DNA of 64,000 nucleotides from Psettodes erumei (GCA_016785225.1 JAFBJZ010000640.1:890001-954000), one strand, 5' to 3'. Shown: positions 14,184-28,945, numbered from the stretch's first letter. The notes: a model not told the origin generated them from the sequence alone. Program-made: numbers and translations.

Positions 14184-14255
14184 TGGTCACGGACGTCTCA
14201 CTCCTCCCTCTTCTTTTTTGGTCACGGACGTCTCACTCCTCCCTCTTCTTTTTTG
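14184..14255. repeat. 35-bp direct tandem duplication
   Basis: The unit TTGGTCACGGACGTCTCACT plus a pyrimidine tail (CCTCCCTCTTCTTTT) occurs twice with a period of 35 bp (GGTCACGGAC at 14185 and 14220), then a third partial copy (TTTTGGTCTC). Each full unit carries GACGTC, a half-matched CRE/ATF core. Confidence 0.9.
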
Positions 14256-15495
14256 GTCTCTCGTCTTCTCGCGCTCCCTTTCTCTTTTTTTTTTTTTTTT
14301 CCCGCTCTCTTGCCGCCGCATCTGTCACCGGGCCGAGCGGCGGCGTGGCGCACCGCCAACGCCGACAGCTGGCAGAGAGAAATAAACGGCGGAGGAAAGA
14401 GGGCAAAGAGAAGAGGGTCGATAAATATCCCAAGCACAACCCCCCCCCTAAAAAAAAAATCCCAACATCACCTTCTGACTGTGCACAGCACCGCGGGATT
14501 AGCAGCCGAAACAACGACGCAACAAAAAAACCAAAGCGCCCTGCCTGACGTTTCTCTCTCTGCTGGCAGGCGGCCATGATTCACGACGGGCGGCCTTCAT
14601 TGATCTGTTTTTTTTTTTTTTTAAGAGGAAGTAAATAATCAGAGGATGGATTTTGTGTCCGGCCGACGGGGCTGCAGAACGAGACTTAATGCTGATGACG
14701 AGCTCATCAACACGCGAACACGTCCTTCATCGCCGAGGTGTTGGAGGGTGTTGGGGGTGGCAGATATAGGGTAGGTGGCCTCGAGAAATCCCAGGATGCA
14801 TTGCTTCTCTCAACGTTCTGCTGATAGACAGACTGCAGGAGGCCAGCTGCTGGCTAACAACAACGCTTTCGGGTGGTCGGCGACGCGGCGCTGCGTTCAC
14901 GTGCGTGAGATCTCGCGGCGACGCCAGCGGAGGACTCGTACGTACGTACGGCATCTGCGGCGTGTTTATTTGGCAGCGCTACTCTTTCACTCCCGTGTAA
15001 AAACAACAGCGGCGTGTTTATGTGAGAGACTGGAGTGGAAAAATATTTCTGTAGGTCTTTGTCTGGAATCTCAGGAATCACCAGGGTCCTCGGTCTGACA
15101 ACAGAGGAGGGGGCTGCAGAGGGAGGGGGTAAGAAAAACTGGAAAATGGAGCATTCCGACGGTGAACGCTGCATTTTTTTTTGTTGTGTTGTTTCTACAA
15201 TGACATGAATCTGTTGCAAAGAAAATCAAAGTGCTGCTGCAGAGACCAGAGGAGATTTTTTTTGAAAAGATTAAAAAAAAAAAAAGGAGAGAAGAAGAAG
15301 GAGAAATGAGTCTGCATGGAGAATGGTTGAGTCACACCGCCGTAGTAAGTCTGATTGAACGGTGTGTGTGTGTCTGTGTGTGTCTGTGTGTGTGTGTGTG
15401 TGTGTGTGGGTGGTGGGTGGGTGGGGGTAAATCTACATTATTTTTTTCCATCTGGAGAATGTATGTCAGTGGGCTGCACTATCTGCCTGGCCCAC

Positions 15496-15532
<37 letters not shown>

Positions 15533-15560
15533 ACACACACATGCATGCACACACACTTTG

Positions 15561-15594
<34 letters not shown>

Positions 15595-16153
15595 CACACT
15601 CTCTCTGTGGGTGCGTTCGGTGCAGTAAAGTACAGTAGTCTGCTGCCAGCGCAGCGGCGATTCATATTCAGAGCGCGCACAACACAACACAACATGCTGC
15701 ACACTGACTGGGCCGACAGTGTGTGTGTGTGTGTGTGGGTAACACATACTCAGTTCATTAGAATCTACTGTAGCGTTACCGTAACAACTGTTTCAGTCAT
15801 GAGTGTTTACGAGCTGCAGCTGTGAGGTCCGGCACCGAAGACCCGCGAGCGGCCGAACAGAACCTGTGCCGGTTCTGTCCCTGCCCTCCTGTGCTGGCAC
15901 ACGGCTGGCAGCGCTATTGTCTGAAACATCGTTGTGTCATCGTGTTGAAGATTCACCACGGCGCGCTCCTCTTCCTCACCTTCATCACGCATGCACCAGT
16001 TTATGTCTGAGGTGTTTGAGTCAAAGCAGACGGTCTGAGCGGAGACGAGCTGCCGCGTTGGTGCAGCTCAGAGCTGTGCTCACACTTCCTGTGTTGTGGT
16101 TCCCGTGACAACAGCTGGAGGGGAAGTCAGAGGGTGTTTGTGGGTAAGGCGTT

Positions 16154-16194
<41 letters not shown>

Positions 16195-16280
16195 ACACAC
16201 GGCCTGTTCTTCTATCTCCCTGCTGGGGCCGTTCTATTTCCTGGTTGCAGGTGCGGCAGTGAGATCACTTCCTGCCCGTG

Positions 16281-16333
<53 letters not shown>

Positions 16334-19300
16334 TGGGCTCGGGCCATTTCCTGTCCGTGGGGAGGAGGAAACTATAGGAAACAGGATGAGCATCCCGGGC
16401 GGGAGGGGTCAGAGAGGGCTGGGGGTGGGGGTGGAGGTGGGGGTGGAGGTGATGACCCTGGACAAACTGACAAACTGTATCAGGACGTGTCTGTTTCGCT
16501 GAGACGTTAGTGACGTCGCTCGATTGTTGTTTTCTCGTCGGAACCGAAAGAAGAAAAAAAAATGTTGTGAGTCTTTTTGACATTTCAGGAAACACGTTCA
16601 GTCGCTCTCTCGCTCTCACATCTGTCTGTTAAACAAAAAAAAAGCTGCAGGCGGTTAGCCTAGCTTAGCATAAAACAGGAAACAGCGAGGTGTGATATAT
16701 TTAAATGAGGAAGAGGAATAAAAAAAAAAAAAGGTGTTATTGCTGCTTCTGCTCCACTGATTTTTATCTTTTTTTTTTTTTCTTAACCATCCAACACTGT
16801 CATAGTGAGAAGCGAGATGCTGGGGCACGAATCAGAGCTTTGGCGCCGCAGCCCACGATTGCCCTTTTCGCCAGGATGAGCAAAGGTCAAAAGTCACGAT
16901 GACGTCGCGAGCCCTCCCGTCCATTTCCCGTCCTGAACGTCGTCACATTTCCTCTGAACCACAACCGGCCGTGACAGATGTTCCGCTCGCAGGTAGTTTC
17001 ACATACTGTACAGTCTGACGCACAGCGGCCCATTCATTACGCGGGACCACGGGCCGTGCGGAGGGCAAGCCCGGGCAGACTCGTCTCCACTCTGATATTT
17101 CCGCTTCGCTGCCTGTCTTCCCCCGCCCCCCCCTTTCTGGGAAAAACTGGGCTTTTGTGGAAAACATTGTGTGACGACACCACTTCAAGAGGAGTGGTGA
17201 CAGATGAAGTTTAATGAGAAGGTTGTTTTTTTAAATATCTGTCCTCTGACAACCGCTGAAGACGTGTCACGTACTTTTACTGCCCCGTGTGTGCAGCTTC
17301 ATCTCACCTTCAACATTTGCTTCCTCGGGGTGTGAGAGCGAGAAGAGAAGGGAACACGAGGAGTCCGTCTATCGGGACACGTGATCTGCAACTTTCCAGG
17401 AAATTCCTCTCCGCTTAACGGCCTCTCTCGGCTCCGTACGGAGGATGAAGAGGATCCGTCTCAAGCCGGAGCAAGATCCAGTTCCTATTTCTGCAAAACC
17501 CCCTGAAACCGCCCACACAGATCCCAACGTAAACCCGGCCCTCGGCCGACCCCTGACCTTTTCATTTCCTGTGAGATGCTGCCACGTCTCTCGCCTGACA
17601 CACAGAGCTTCATCTGCTCGCCGCACCGGTTACGCTTTTGCGTTCGCATGTCAAAGATTTATGAATGAACCGGGCAGGCCTGGCCCGGCTGTGCTTCCTG
17701 ACTCGTGTGTGTGTGTGTGTGTGTGTGTGTGGATGGAACTTCCTGTCGAAATTTCCCGTGCTCGCACAGCTGGGCCGCTCTGGGAAAACACGGCCTTTGC
17801 TGCAGGGAACGCTGGGAGAAAACCGCACACGCAGAAAATGAGTTTTGAGAAAAAGACCCCGGCTGAGTTTTACGTTCAGACCGCTCGATGAAAAGGCCGA
17901 GCGGTTCACGAGGACCGAGACACGCCGAGTCTTTTCAGTCCGTCGTCCGTCCACTCGAGCACGTCAGGAATGTAAAGACCGGAGACGGTTTAAACGGGTC
18001 ACAAACAACCAACCGGACCGTCACTGGACTCGTTGTGCGCTGACCTGCCGCCCTTTGTTTCCCAGTTTCCTCCTGCGCTAACGTCGCAGCTCCCTGCAGG
18101 AGAAATCTGTTCTGTTTTTTAAAACTCTGAATCTGAACATTCATCTGCGTGTGGCGAGATGACTCAGGCGATAGTTGGTTTTCGGCGTGAAAGAATGCAG
18201 CAGCGTCCTTTAAAGATGGCCGGGACGAGATAAGACTGGGGGGTGGAGGCGGTTCGGTCCGACATGGAGGTTCTGTTCATACCTGCAACTCAGGTGGACC
18301 ACATTCCATTACGGTGACAATGTGTCCTGGTCCCTAATGAACCATCATTTGGGTTTCCTGGCGTGAACTTGTGATCGGATCACCCAGGATCGAATACGGG
18401 TACGAGCAGAGCTGAAGTCCACCGCCCGCCCGCCCGCCCCCACCCCCTGTGACTCGAAAACGAACGCCTCCTCCTCATTTACGAGGTCCTAACTGGCAGA
18501 GGAGCTGCTGCTTCCGGGAGGCAGCCGGGTCGGGGCCACGTTGAAGGGGCCCGCTCCTCTGATCTCTCCTGGGGGGCGGGTTAATGGGGCAGGATCAGGC
18601 AAACAGACCGACCGGCCCCTGAGGGCCCGCGTGTCGCAGCGCCATTAACGCTTTCGCAAAAAAAGGCCGGTTTATACGAGGTGCCAAACCTGGCGGGATG
18701 ACACGTAACAACTGTAAAAAGGGGGAAAAAAAAAAGTCCAAACATTTTTTCTCAGCTATTTCAGACCCCCCCACCACCACCTGTGTCATCTTTCATACCT
18801 GCCACCCCATTGACTCCAATTATCCGTATCTTTTGTCTCTGACGATGAGTCGACACCGTCTCATTAGTTCGTGACTCAACCCCGGCGGCGCCGCTGTTGC
18901 CCAATATCCTGCGGCGGCGACGCTGTAAATTCTCGGAGCGTTTATCAGTCGGACGCTTCGGATCGCGCTCTGGCCATCCGTCACGTACGTGTCATCCCTT
19001 GGCGTCTCTGGGGGGAAGAACATGTGAGGACGCTTCCTCTTCCTGCGAGATGAGCAGCGCGCCATCCTGCTCGCGCTCTGCCGCCCGGCGGGGGTGCTGT
19101 CACTTCCTGTACGACCCGGCGTGAGAGGGGGCGTTCGGAGACGGAACTGAAAGTGGCTGAGAGGTAAAAAAAAAAAAAAGGCGACTCCAGGTGTTGAGCT
19201 CGCCTGGATATAGATCTTCATCACGACGTGATGAAAGGATCATTTCCAAAGCCCCGCGGAGGCTCAAATTAATGAGCGTGCCGCCGTGCGACTCATTAGG

Positions 19301-19736
19301 ACGTTCATTTTCATTGGCCGTCCGTTCCGGAGCTCGGTCCCACTTAAAACTGAGGGAAAACACACAGCTAATGATCCGCTAAGTAGCCCAATTATGTAAT
19401 AAGTCAAAGTGAAATTCTAAATTTATAGCGGGATCCTCCATTTGTCATGTCCGCGATCGTGTCTCCGCCTCGCGCTGACACTTCAACATGTATCTGGAAA
19501 GATGCTGTAACTCCCGGGGCGAGATCAAAGAACCTTAAACGGACCTGTGATCTTTTCAGGTATTAATCATGACGCCGCGTGAAATATGTCGGGGATGTTC
19601 GGACGTCACACGCTCGGGTCTGAGGAATCCACGCGCAGCGCCGACTTGTTTATCCGAGGCGGCGCTTCGGCCGTCTCAGGCTTTGGCAGGGATTTGGGAC
19701 TGAAAACCGTTGGTGGGTGTGTTGTTGTTTGAGGTG

Positions 19737-19781
<45 letters not shown>

Positions 19782-20911
19782 GAGAATCTGACTTCACAGC
19801 CGTCGGGTTCTGCAGGTCCAACGCCGAGCATCCGGCCTGGCGTCGCGGTGGCGACTCAGCGTTACACCTTTCTGTCCTCGGTGGAAGGACGCACCACAAA
19901 AAAAACACACAAACAAGACACAAGAATGTGTTTAGGCGTGACGGCTGTGAAAATTGGCACCACCCCCCCCCCCCAAAAAAAAAAAAGTGGTGGATTGTTT
20001 GCACTATGTAGTTATCAGTGTGTGTGTTTGTGTGCGTGTGTAAACAGACCCTGTCATAGCTCAGATTCCTCCGGTCGTGTGTGTTTACAAACAGCCACAC
20101 ACACACACACACACACACACTCCATCTCGAGCCGAAGCTGCAGGAATGCCGGGTTTCAGATAGCCGAGTCATTTAGCTGCAAGTCGACGCCACGGAGCTT
20201 TTGTTTACGCGGAGAGCAACGTTTTTTTCTCCAGGTGTTTCAGCCGCGGTGAGACTTCATGCCGCTTCTAATTCTGCTTCCTAAACCTTTGTCCGGGCTC
20301 GGCCTTCACCCCTGGGGGGGGCACACGTCGGGGCGCATTGAAGGGATCGTGTTCCCGAAGACCCCAGGGGGGGGGGCGGCAACTTCCTGTGGCCATGTGG
20401 CGGGCACCGAGGCGAGAGCAAACAGATGGAGGCGACGGAGCTCGGGGAGATGAACGTTTCTTCTGAAACCGAAGCCGCTCCGTTCCTCTTCTCCGTCTGC
20501 TCACACTTTCTCTGGTTTCACTTCCTGCTTCTTAAACAAATTCATCTTCGCCGTTTCCTCCTGGCTTCACGGCACTCATTTATCTCCCGCTCGGTCGGTC
20601 TCTCCCACCGCGGCTCCGGGTCCATCTCGCCATGTCGGCCCGTGCACGACGTTCCCCCCGCTGCTCTGATCGGGACGGAGCCTCGCCACCCTCCGGCTCT
20701 GTCGGGGTGTCGGATCTGCGACGACAAACATCTGGAGGACGTTACTGTAACCGAGGCGAATCAGACGCCTGTAACGGTCACCGGCAGGCGAGGATTCGCC
20801 TTTTTTTCTCAGCGAGATTAGAGAGGAAACACGGAGCTGGTGAGAAAATGGGGCCCACTTCAAGCTGCACGAGATGTGCGACCGTGCAGCCTGGCAGGAG
20901 GTTCAGGGTCA

Positions 20912-20951
<40 letters not shown>

Positions 20952-21067
20952 ATGAGTGCGATTAGTGGGCCTGTTGAATGCCCGAACGTGAGAGTGAGCC
21001 ATTTGTAATGGTAACCTTTGACCTCTCGGTTCAGGGCTGTTGTAACTACGTTTCCTCTCCCCTGGGT

Positions 21068-21115
<48 letters not shown>

Positions 21116-21275
21116 TTGGGGCGGGGGGGGGGGCTCGGATGTATTTCCTGGTGCAGGGTCCCAACGTAGTGACTGACTGGGAAAATAATGATAATGCAGG
21201 AGCAATGAGGTCAGACTCTCTCTCTCTCTCAGCCTCGCCTGACCCAGATTGCTGTAACGGCCAAAGCAGACCCCC

Positions 21276-21324
<49 letters not shown>

Positions 21325-22173
21325 GTGGACAGAGCGTGGCTCCCAGACCGGCCTCGCTCTCCTCCCTGGTTTCCTCGCCGTGACATCCACACAGCATGTC
21401 ACTTCCACGTAACGTAACCTGCTCCGCTCTGTTGTCCTAAAGAAAATATATAGGATGCATAATATATATATATATATATGTACATATATAGAGCGTGTTT
21501 ATTTTCTTTTGTCTCAGCTCCTACGTGTTTTTTTTCCTCAATACAAACAAAAAAAAACTGACTTGAAAGGAAGGGAGACAGACGACAGAAGAATCGAGGC
21601 GAGGGAAGGATGTGGAGGACAGGATGAGGAGCAGAAACAAACTGGAGGGAAGCCCGTAAAAAGGTATTTATACCCTCTGTGTTCAGACCGGGGGGGCGGG
21701 GGTGGGTGGGTGGGTGGAGGTGGGGGGGGGGGGGGGGCAACTAACAAGCCGACCCAGAGGATGAGGCGTAAGTCCAGGTTGCTGCACCAGGCGATCCGAA
21801 GTGGAGGTGGAAAATCCAAGGGTTTTATTTGTCGTCGACGCCTTCGTGATCGGAACCACAGACGCCAGACGTCATGTGATCTTCGTACTGATAAATCAGA
21901 ATCGGCTGCTTCGTGTCACGCCTGATGCGATCGGCTGCAGTTTACCTGCCCCCCCCCTGCAGAGCGTTTGTCACGGCGGCGTGGGCCGGCGTCGACGGAG
22001 GCCCGAGACGGAGAGAAAGAAAGAAAAAGATTCTGTTTCAAATTTATCTCCATTAGCGCCGACACGGCCCGAGCGGAGCCCGGAGGGCGGGGAGGGTCAA
22101 ACTATCACCTTTCTGCCCCTCGGTTCTCCCGCAGCTGCCACCTCCATCCCAGGCAATTACTGTCAACCCCCCT

Positions 22174-22213
<40 letters not shown>

Positions 22214-22769
22214 TTTACACACCTCTTTCCTGGAGAAAACCTGGTTCCATGTAAAAGCATCGAGACCCCGTCGTGTCGAGAGCGTTTGATTCGATCACGT
22301 AAACGGCGTTTTGGAGGCGCGGTGAGACCCGGCTGACAGGCGGAGGCCGGCCGTAACGACCCGTAAACTTAGCACGGGGGGCGCGGTAATCGGCTTAGGG
22401 GTCCGCCGCGGCGGCTCCTGCGAGCGAGGCCGCGGGCCGCGCCGTAAAACCGCAGCGCATTATGAAATAAAGAGCTCAAGGCGGCCCCCTAACACAGTAA
22501 TGTTATTGAGTTATCCCATAACTGGCTCAGCTAAATCCGCCCGCTGCACTTTGCTTAATGTGCAACAGCTGGTGGCAGCTGGGGCCCTCGGCGGCCATGA
22601 TGGATGTGATGTCATATCGCGGGTCCCCGCCCGCCCTGACCTCCCGTGTTTCCTCGCTGGGAAAGAGGGGTTGCTTCGGATCCGTCGTGCAACATCCAAG
22701 CAGTCTGCAGCGTTGTGTCCAGTTCTGCAGGTTTTGTGGGTCCATGCTCAACTTGTCTGGACATATCAG

Positions 22770-22800
<31 letters not shown>

Positions 22801-22922
22801 TGGGGGGGTGTTTGCGTTCTCCACCTCTGCAGCCAGACGCCAGACGTGAGGTTCTCCGGGTCGAAACCCCTTTCGTTCAGGCGATCCCCGTCCCAGATGA
22901 ATTCCGTAACTGTCGTCATGGC

Positions 22923-22936
22923 GTTGTCACGGCAAC
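22923..22936. promoter_or_regulatory. X-box (RFX-type) palindrome
   Basis: GTTGTCACGGCAAC fits the RFX consensus of two half-sites (GTTGYC / GGCAAC) with a 2-bp spacer. No adjacent gene start is recognised, so the target is unknown. A match of this quality can occur by chance in 64 kb, but a second lies at 29710. Confidence 0.4.
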
Positions 22937-23759
22937 CACCTAGACACCACCACCATCGCCACCCCCGCCACCTCACCCCCCCACCCCCCACCCCCGTCAC
23001 CGACGCCGCTGCTCAGGCAACGAGGAAAGTGCGCGAGAGAAAAAAAAAAGCGAGGAGGCGGACAGGGGAAGAGTCGCAGCTCTGCCTCAAATACTTTTAA
23101 TGAAGTGGAAGAGCAGCGACTGAGAGCTGCACACGATCCGGTTCTGTTCAGGGGCGTCGACCGTGCCCCCCCCCACCCACCCACCCACCACCCCACCCCC
23201 CACCCCCACCCACCACCCCCACCACCCCACCCCCCCGCAGGGATGCGCAGCAGGTACATCCTTTATTAATGGATCCGACTCTATTTTGGGATGCAGTTGC
23301 CCTGGAGGGTGGAAAACGTGCGCGCTTGATCTTAACGTAGCACAGGCGCACGCTGACGTACGGCCTCGCCATCAAACTGACCCCCCCCCGTCTATTTTTT
23401 GTTTTGCACACACACACACACACATGCATATTTCACTCGCACCACCTCCTCCCCTCAGACCACGAGGTACAAGATTAATCCATTTGCACGGCAGCAGAGG
23501 GGGAGAGAGGGGCGTCCGGAGGGACCGACGTTTGGGGAGGAGGCGTCGCCGTATCTTTTACAGTGTGCAGGTATAGATATAGAGGAGCAGCTCCTGTAAA
23601 CAATTAAATTATTTACCCGGCAGCGGCGCGCTCTGAAAACAAGAGGCTGCGACTTGTTGGTGCGCGAGGCCGCCGCTCTCTGATGATAAGTGACGGGATG
23701 CAAAAGTGGCTCGGCAAGTCGGCGGCGAGTCGACATGAGGCTTTACCTGAGTCTGCAGG

Positions 23760-23804
<45 letters not shown>

Positions 23805-24519
23805 GAGGGGGGCGGGGCGTCGTTTGAGGGGAACGTGGCGAACTTTTTGTGTCTGTGCAAACGCTCGCTCTGTTTAAAATCCCACGACGCTCCACCATGT
23901 GGCTTTCATCACCGCCGTGTCATAGCCAGAGAGAGGCCGAAGCAGAGATGAGTATCTTTCCATTACTGTGCCCCCCCCCCCAGCCCCGCCCCCTCCCAAT
24001 CTGTTATCCTCCTCTGAAAGGTGCGTCTTCCTATCGATTCCCTCCACCTGCCAAAAGCTTGGTGAACAGCTGCTCGGTCGGACACGGGCATTACTCATCC
24101 CGGACACTTAGCAGATATCAATAATCAACCGTTTCCCTCTTCTCTGTTTGGAATAACAAGGCCATACATCAGGCCCGGCGACTCGCTCGCTGCCAAACGC
24201 CTCCGGGCGCCAAACTCTTTCAGCCCTTATAAGGCCATTCAATGTGTGGCTGGACAAGAGCAGCGCGAGACGGGTCTATAGGTTGGGACATTAGCGGCGC
24301 GCCCGGCGGCGACGCTCGCTGCTTTTCAGCGCGGTGTTTACATCGAGCTGTGAATGCCGAGGCCTCCACCTCATTAAACTTTATTCCTGGCAGTAGCCGG
24401 GTCATTACGGCCCGTGAAGCGGCCTCTTGTTAGACTGTGACGCAGCACTTTGGGAACACGCGCACATGTGGCGCGCCATCGATCAAACTGAAGTGTCCTT
24501 GAGCAACCTTGTCTGAGCG

Positions 24520-24565
<46 letters not shown>

Positions 24566-27398
24566 GCTGTTGCGTTAGCTCGGCGCCGAGCGGGACCCTC
24601 TGCGGGTTCGGGGCGTCGCGTGGGGAGCCGAGATAAAGCCGGTCGGAGCCGCCGGTCGTTAATTATTCCGGATTACCCTGACCTTGAGAGGCACGGGGTC
24701 GCCCGGCCCATTAGGAAAGACAACTTGCCTCCACCTGGGCCAACTTTCCCACGACGCCTTCATAAATCTCCCTGAAAGAATCGTCTGAACGCTCCGCAGA
24801 GAGCAGTAAACCAGACGCCGCACTTTAACGACACTCATCGTCCTTTCACGAGCTTTATCGCACGTCCGTCTTCCAAACCCTGCCCGGGAACGTCAGCCCG
24901 CGATGGAAGAATTGCGTCCACTCTCAGACAGATGGAACGCAAGCTCGTGACAGTTTTTTGGAAAACTTCCGTCCTTGCAGAATTCACGAGGAAAACGGGA
25001 CACCCTGGAATGTTTCAGGAATGAGCCCCTTTCGGGCAAATTCTTCTTCAGCGAGGGATAAAGGAGCTGGCCCCGTCGCCGGCCACATCCACATCCATCA
25101 TCCTCCTGCAGGGACAAGCTGTGACACCAAATAGCCTTGATGGTTCAGCACTCTTTGCTCACCAGAACTCCCCCCCCCCTCCCCCGGGGGCACCGTGCAC
25201 CAGAAATCAGGCCACAATGGGCGGTGATCAAATTGCTGCTGCCGTGCATCGGTTGGCCGCCTCCCTGTGACACGGGTCGGGGGCTTATGTTACACGTCCA
25301 TAAGCTTAAATCTGCCGCTGACATCAATGAAGAACCGGCAATCTCATCAAATTATGACCTTCTGCATATATAAACTGTAGGAAATTTATATCAAAACCCC
25401 TTGTCGGCGGGTTCAAGCAGATTATCTCCCACACCGTCCTGATCGGCTTACACGTTGGGTGGAGGTCCGGCCGGATGGCGCGGCGCTCCGACCTCCTGAG
25501 ACCTGCGCCCACCGGATGCCCTTGGCCCCGATACTGCGCCTGCTGCCCCTCCATTGTGGAAGTCTTCTAACTGCTTTCCAATTGATCTGCAGTCCCGGCT
25601 CATCACTGACCCATGATAACCTTGTTAGTACGCGCCCGAGAGGGTGGGGGGGCACAAAGGAAGCATCTCCCTGCAGACCTGACAAATGGTTTATTCTTCC
25701 CCGGGCCGCCGTCGGAGCAGGTGTCTTTCTTATTGTACCTGTCGGCCCGGAGACGCATTTGTCCCATTTTGTTTTTAATGCGTCTCTGTGTCACGGCGGC
25801 GTCCCTCAGGGCTCCGACGAGGAGCAACAGTAAATCCAACCCGGTTCCCGGTGAGACGTAAATAACCGCCCGCTGCGCCCGCGCCCTTACCTCACCTCCC
25901 TCCCTATCCCCTGTTTCAATCGATCAATCGCCAATCAATCACTCCCAATCTCTGTCAGGCAGCGGCAGCAGTAGCCCGGGCTGACCGGGCTCTGCGGGAT
26001 AAAGTCCCAGCAGACCCGACCAGGCCGGGTCGGTCAGGCTGGAGCAGATCAATGCCAGCTGTCTCAGCGGAGCGCCGGAGGTGAGGTCAGCGCTGCAAAA
26101 CCCGGCCCGGCGGTTCTGGATCAATTGGAGCCCTGATAAGACGGTGGCGGGTGGAAGAAGTCCTGATGATGAAGCTGTGGTGAAACCTGGCTGGTGGTCA
26201 ACGCCTGCAGCCTGGGGGGTGGAGGTGGGGGTGGGGGTGTTTTTGGTTGTTTTTTGTCTCCGTCACCCCGCAGCCGTTAATCTGATAAGGAAAGCGAGCT
26301 GAGCACGTTTACAGCCTCCGGGCCGGAGACTCCTAACCTCATTTGCATGACTGACATCTGAGTTCTGCAGGCGATCAACCAAACCCGCAGATACAGCAGC
26401 CATTTAAAGGCGCAGTGCAACAAAAAAAAGCCTGCATCCCTGTGGTGATTGTTGAGCTTTACAAAAAAATAAAACCTGTTTTTCTCTCGTGGCTCATCTC
26501 ACATTTGGAAATGAACGAATACTACTGATCCAAACTCAAAATGTGACGACATTTAAAGCAGCTGTTGCGTACGAGGAGGCGCGATTGTTTCGGATCCAGT
26601 TGGCAGGAATGGGAAGAGCGGGGGAAAAAAAAACACGCCTCATTCCAATTTCGGAGCCCAGCGCTCACCGGTGTAGTCACACCAAATAGTTTATAGATAA
26701 AAAAAAATGCAGACAACAGGACGGTGTTGTGCCACCACCAACTTCCTTTGTGCTTCTTTGTATAATAAACAGGTGACGCTCGGGTTACTCCCGCTGAGCT
26801 CGGAGCTAACACCTCACCTCGTCTCCTGAAGGATTTAATAATGACCCTGTTGGGGTTTTTTTTGTTTTTAATGTAACGATGCTTTAGATAAACTGGAGGA
26901 GGACGAGGGGGGGGAATCGGGGGCGGGCTATAAATAGGTCACTCGTAGACGAGCGCAACGCGCTGCGATGATGCTCCGTGACAACCCAGCTGCGACGGCA
27001 GATGGATGAAGTGGGAAAAGTGGAGCAAAACAAAAAACAGGACGAGCAAATAACGAAACGCACGGAAAGCGGCGTGAAGAGAGACGAAGGCGTCCCGCCG
27101 CTCGCTGGCGCTTCGGCCCTGAGGCCACGTTTGACCGTACCGAGCTGCGACCGAGTCCGTCCCGCACACAAAGGCCGAGTATCGACTGGAGACATTTATT
27201 TATTTTCCCTGCAGGCCTTTCTCTGCTCTCTACCGTCCCCACCCCACCCCCGTGTACGGGTGTGTGAGTGTGTGTGCGTTTGGTCGGAGGGGTGGGGCGG
27301 GCGGGTGCTCGGTAAACAGCCGAGGTTTGACTTCTCGCCGGCGTGCTCTGGAACCCTCTCCGACAGCTGCGACGAGCGCGGACATAGTTTAAGCTGCA

Positions 27399-27434
<36 letters not shown>

Positions 27435-28943
27435 GAATGCACACAGACTCACACACACCCTGACACACTCGCAGAAACCAAACCCGAAGCGACAACAACG
27501 TCTCGGGCTGCACAGTCGCCAAACAGCCTGCAAATTAGTACGATTTCACTAAGGGCTTTGCCGCTTCCACACAAACAAACACGCAGATTAATGCGCTGCC
27601 ATTTGCATATTATGATTCATTTTGCAGTTAGTTCGACTTGGTATTAGCGTGACGGCGGGAACAACAACACGGCCTCAGTGACGTTAAGCTCATTATGTCT
27701 AGACAGGGCAACAAAACGCCATCAAACGCCCCATTCTTCTGCGCTCACCCCTGGGTGAGGATACGTCTGCCATCTTTTATTGAGGATGGGGCCGCGATGT
27801 TGATATCTGATGTCTGAGTCACGTATACAGGCTGTGTGTGTGTGTGTGTGTGTAACCCTTGAAGCGCTCTCTCTCTCTCTCGCCCCCCCCCCCAGCCCAC
27901 GCCGGACCGCCCGCTGAGGCACAGCGGGGCTGCCGGGTCATACTTAACACCGACCACAGCCTCTCCACAAACCTCCTCTCTCTCCCCATCCCCCATCATC
28001 CTCCTGCCTCCCATCCCCCCACCCATCCCCAAATCTGCATTACAATGAAGACGGCAGAGCAGGAGGAGGAGAAGGGGAGCTGGGGGGTGTGTGTGTGTGT
28101 GTGTGTGTGTGTGGGGGGGGAAACTGAGATGGTGGAGAGAGAGAGTGAAGATCTCACAGACTGGCCAAAAAAAAAAAAAACCCCAGCCTGCAGATAACCC
28201 AGAACTGAGCTAATGAGTGTGTGTGTGTGTGTGTGTGTGTGGAGCGGTGGTGGGGGTGGGGGTAAATGAATTTGCATGCGGCTGCACGCGAGTGGTTGTT
28301 GTCGTATATGTGTCTTTGTGTATACTAAACAAACGCCACTTAAGCTGCCAGTTGAGGAGACGCAGCGTGGTGCTTTTTTTTTTTTACATTACACAGGAAT
28401 GCAAAGCTGCGGTGAAATATGGCCCGTTATGTTTTATTGGCCTGCGTTTAACAGCGTGGAGTGTGTCAGGCTGTTTGTCCTTCTCCTTCCAGACCATTAA
28501 ACTGGATTCCACGGGGGGATAATTGATTTCTCTCTGTCACACGGCATCCGGCGTTTTGTGAGTTTTGACAGAAAGAGTCGCAGATTCGATAAACGGCGAT
28601 GATAATGACCTACTTCTGCTCGGGTCCTCAATAAAAGGCCGGCGTAAACACTTTTGTGCGTCGCTAAGCCAGTTGTGGCTCTGGCTTCTCTTATAAAGGC
28701 CACGACCAGCGGAGGTAACGGACCGGGCGAGAACCGTCCTGTCCCGCTGTCTCTGCTCCGTCCCCTCAAATCCATGTCCCATGTAGTTCTCACTTAAACC
28801 AGTTACAAAAGAAACATGGAAACCAAAGGTGAACTCTTATTTTTACACGTGGACTTTGAATGGAGACACACACACATCTGCTGAGTCTGTTCGGTTTGTT
28901 TTCCCTTCAGTCTGTAAAGCTCCACCTCTCTCCCATTGTCGTG

Positions 28944-28945
<2 letters not shown>

